Source: DATFPQ01 sp035264765
GTDB taxonomy: Bacteria > Actinomycetota > Actinomycetes > Actinomycetales > Angustibacteraceae
Direction: 5' to 3'
DNA length: 14,060 bases
NCBI GenBank assembly: GCA_035264765.1
Contig: DATFPQ010000174.1
Span: 1-14,060 of the forward strand
Under the pieces are notes generated by a model, which was not told where the DNA came from, ran no database searches, and worked only from the letters and a program-made list of their open reading frames with translations. Positions 13,593 through 14,060 of the stretch are shown piece by piece (the first letter of the stretch is position 1; every line of letters starts with the position of its first letter). A program made the position numbers and the translations under genes.

Positions 13593-13657
13593 CGGGGTGC
13601 GGGCCGGGGACGGGCGCGTCGGGCTGTTGCTCGTGCGGGTCTCGGCTGTCGTCGAGG

Positions 13658-14044
13658 TCAGGCGGCGTCGCCGGTCGCGGCGGTCGGGGCCGGAACGTTG
13701 GCGCGGGACAGCTCGACCAGCGCGGTGAACGCCGCGGCGTCGTTGACGGCCAGCTCGGCGAGCATGCGGCGGTCGACCTCGACACCGGCGGCCTTGAGAC
13801 CCTGGATGAAGCGGTTGTAGGTCATGCCGTTGGCCCGGGCCGCGGCGTTGATCCGCTGGATCCACAGCCGGCGGAAGTCGCCCTTCTTGGCGCGGCGGTC
13901 GCGGTAGGCGTAGTTCAGGGAGTGGGTGACCTGCTCCTTGGCCTTGCGGTACAGCCGCGAGCGCTGGCCGCGGTAGCCGCTGGCGCGCTCGAGGACGACG
14001 CGGCGCTTCTTCTGGGCGTTGACGGCCCTCTTCACGCGTGCCAC
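13658..14044 (-). CDS. rplT: Large ribosomal subunit protein L20 (bL20)
   Basis: A 23S rRNA-binding protein needed for early assembly of the 50S subunit. The 128 residues begin MARVKRAVNAQKKRR and contain the L20 core LERASGYRGQRSRLYRKAKE (18-37), DRRAKKGDFRRLWIQRINAA (49-68) and YNRFIQGLKAAGVEVDRRML (76-95). An Ala-rich tail (about 112-128) makes it slightly longer than the usual 115-120 residues. The start is GTG (14044-14042), supported by AAGGAG seven bases upstream. In most bacteria it is preceded by infC and rpmI, which would lie just beyond the right edge. It is the first gene in the window of the minus-strand cluster. Confidence 0.98.
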   Translation of the reverse strand: MARVKRAVNAQKKRRVVLERASGYRGQRSRLYRKAKEQVTHSLNYAYRDRRAKKGDFRRLWIQRINAAARANGMTYNRFIQGLKAAGVEVDRRMLAELAVNDAAAFTALVELSRANVPAPTAATGDAA

Positions 14045-14051
14045 GGGGATG

Positions 14052-14057
14052 CTCCTT
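14052..14057 (-). promoter_or_regulatory. Ribosome binding site of rplT
   Basis: AAGGAG on the minus strand, seven bases before the GTG codon. It fixes the non-ATG start of rplT, and the encoded protein then begins MARVKRAV as expected for L20. Confidence 0.85.
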
Positions 14058-14060
14058 CGT

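Noticed and set aside
13593..13865. Upstream extension of the RNA methyltransferase into rplT
   Set aside because: The extension overlaps the L20 coding region and has no similarity to the SpoU family; homology begins after the ATG at 13592.
1..14060. tRNA or rRNA genes, CRISPR arrays, insertion sequences, attachment sites
   Set aside because: No cloverleaf-like tRNA, spaced direct repeats, transposase or integrase motifs, or flanking target duplications were found by reading.

Overview
The window is strongly G+C-rich with heavy G/C third-position bias. It carries a housekeeping gene order typical of Actinobacteria (rplT, an RNA methyltransferase, pheS, pheT, argC), so it is most likely chromosomal DNA from a high-GC actinobacterium. 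I cannot place it to genus from sequence alone.

Layout. The left end (1-618, minus strand) is the first 206 codons of argC, running off the window. A 16-bp palindrome that looks like an arginine operator lies just upstream. Divergent from argC on the plus strand are a stand-alone amidase-signature hydrolase (808-2097) and a two-gene unit: a 250-residue single-pass membrane protein (2244-2996) and, one base later, a 1546-residue membrane-anchored giant multicopper oxidase (2998-7638). A long hairpin terminator (7659-7694) separates this block from the convergent minus-strand cluster. That cluster, in transcription order, is rplT (L20), a TrmH/SpoU-type RNA methyltransferase, a soluble PAS-histidine kinase, pheS and pheT.

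How the genes work together. The right half is translation machinery: L20, rRNA or tRNA methylation, and both subunits of phenylalanyl-tRNA synthetase, with a soluble orphan sensor kinase embedded. In many actinobacteria pheT is followed closely by argC. Here about 7.1 kb of opposite-strand genes separates them, which suggests insertion or rearrangement at this junction.

The most interesting gene is the multicopper oxidase. It has five predicted N-terminal membrane segments followed by three diverged two-cupredoxin repeats. Only one full copper centre can be assembled: the second domain of repeat 1 supplies the type 1 site and half of the trinuclear site, and the first domain of repeat 2 supplies the other half. 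This order is reversed relative to ordinary laccases. The equivalent ligands in the other domains are largely lost. By size and domain number it resembles giant six-domain oxidases such as the MnxG-type manganese oxidases. The partner protein upstream has a His/Met cluster and a His-containing tail that could handle metal. Substrate and function remain inferences.
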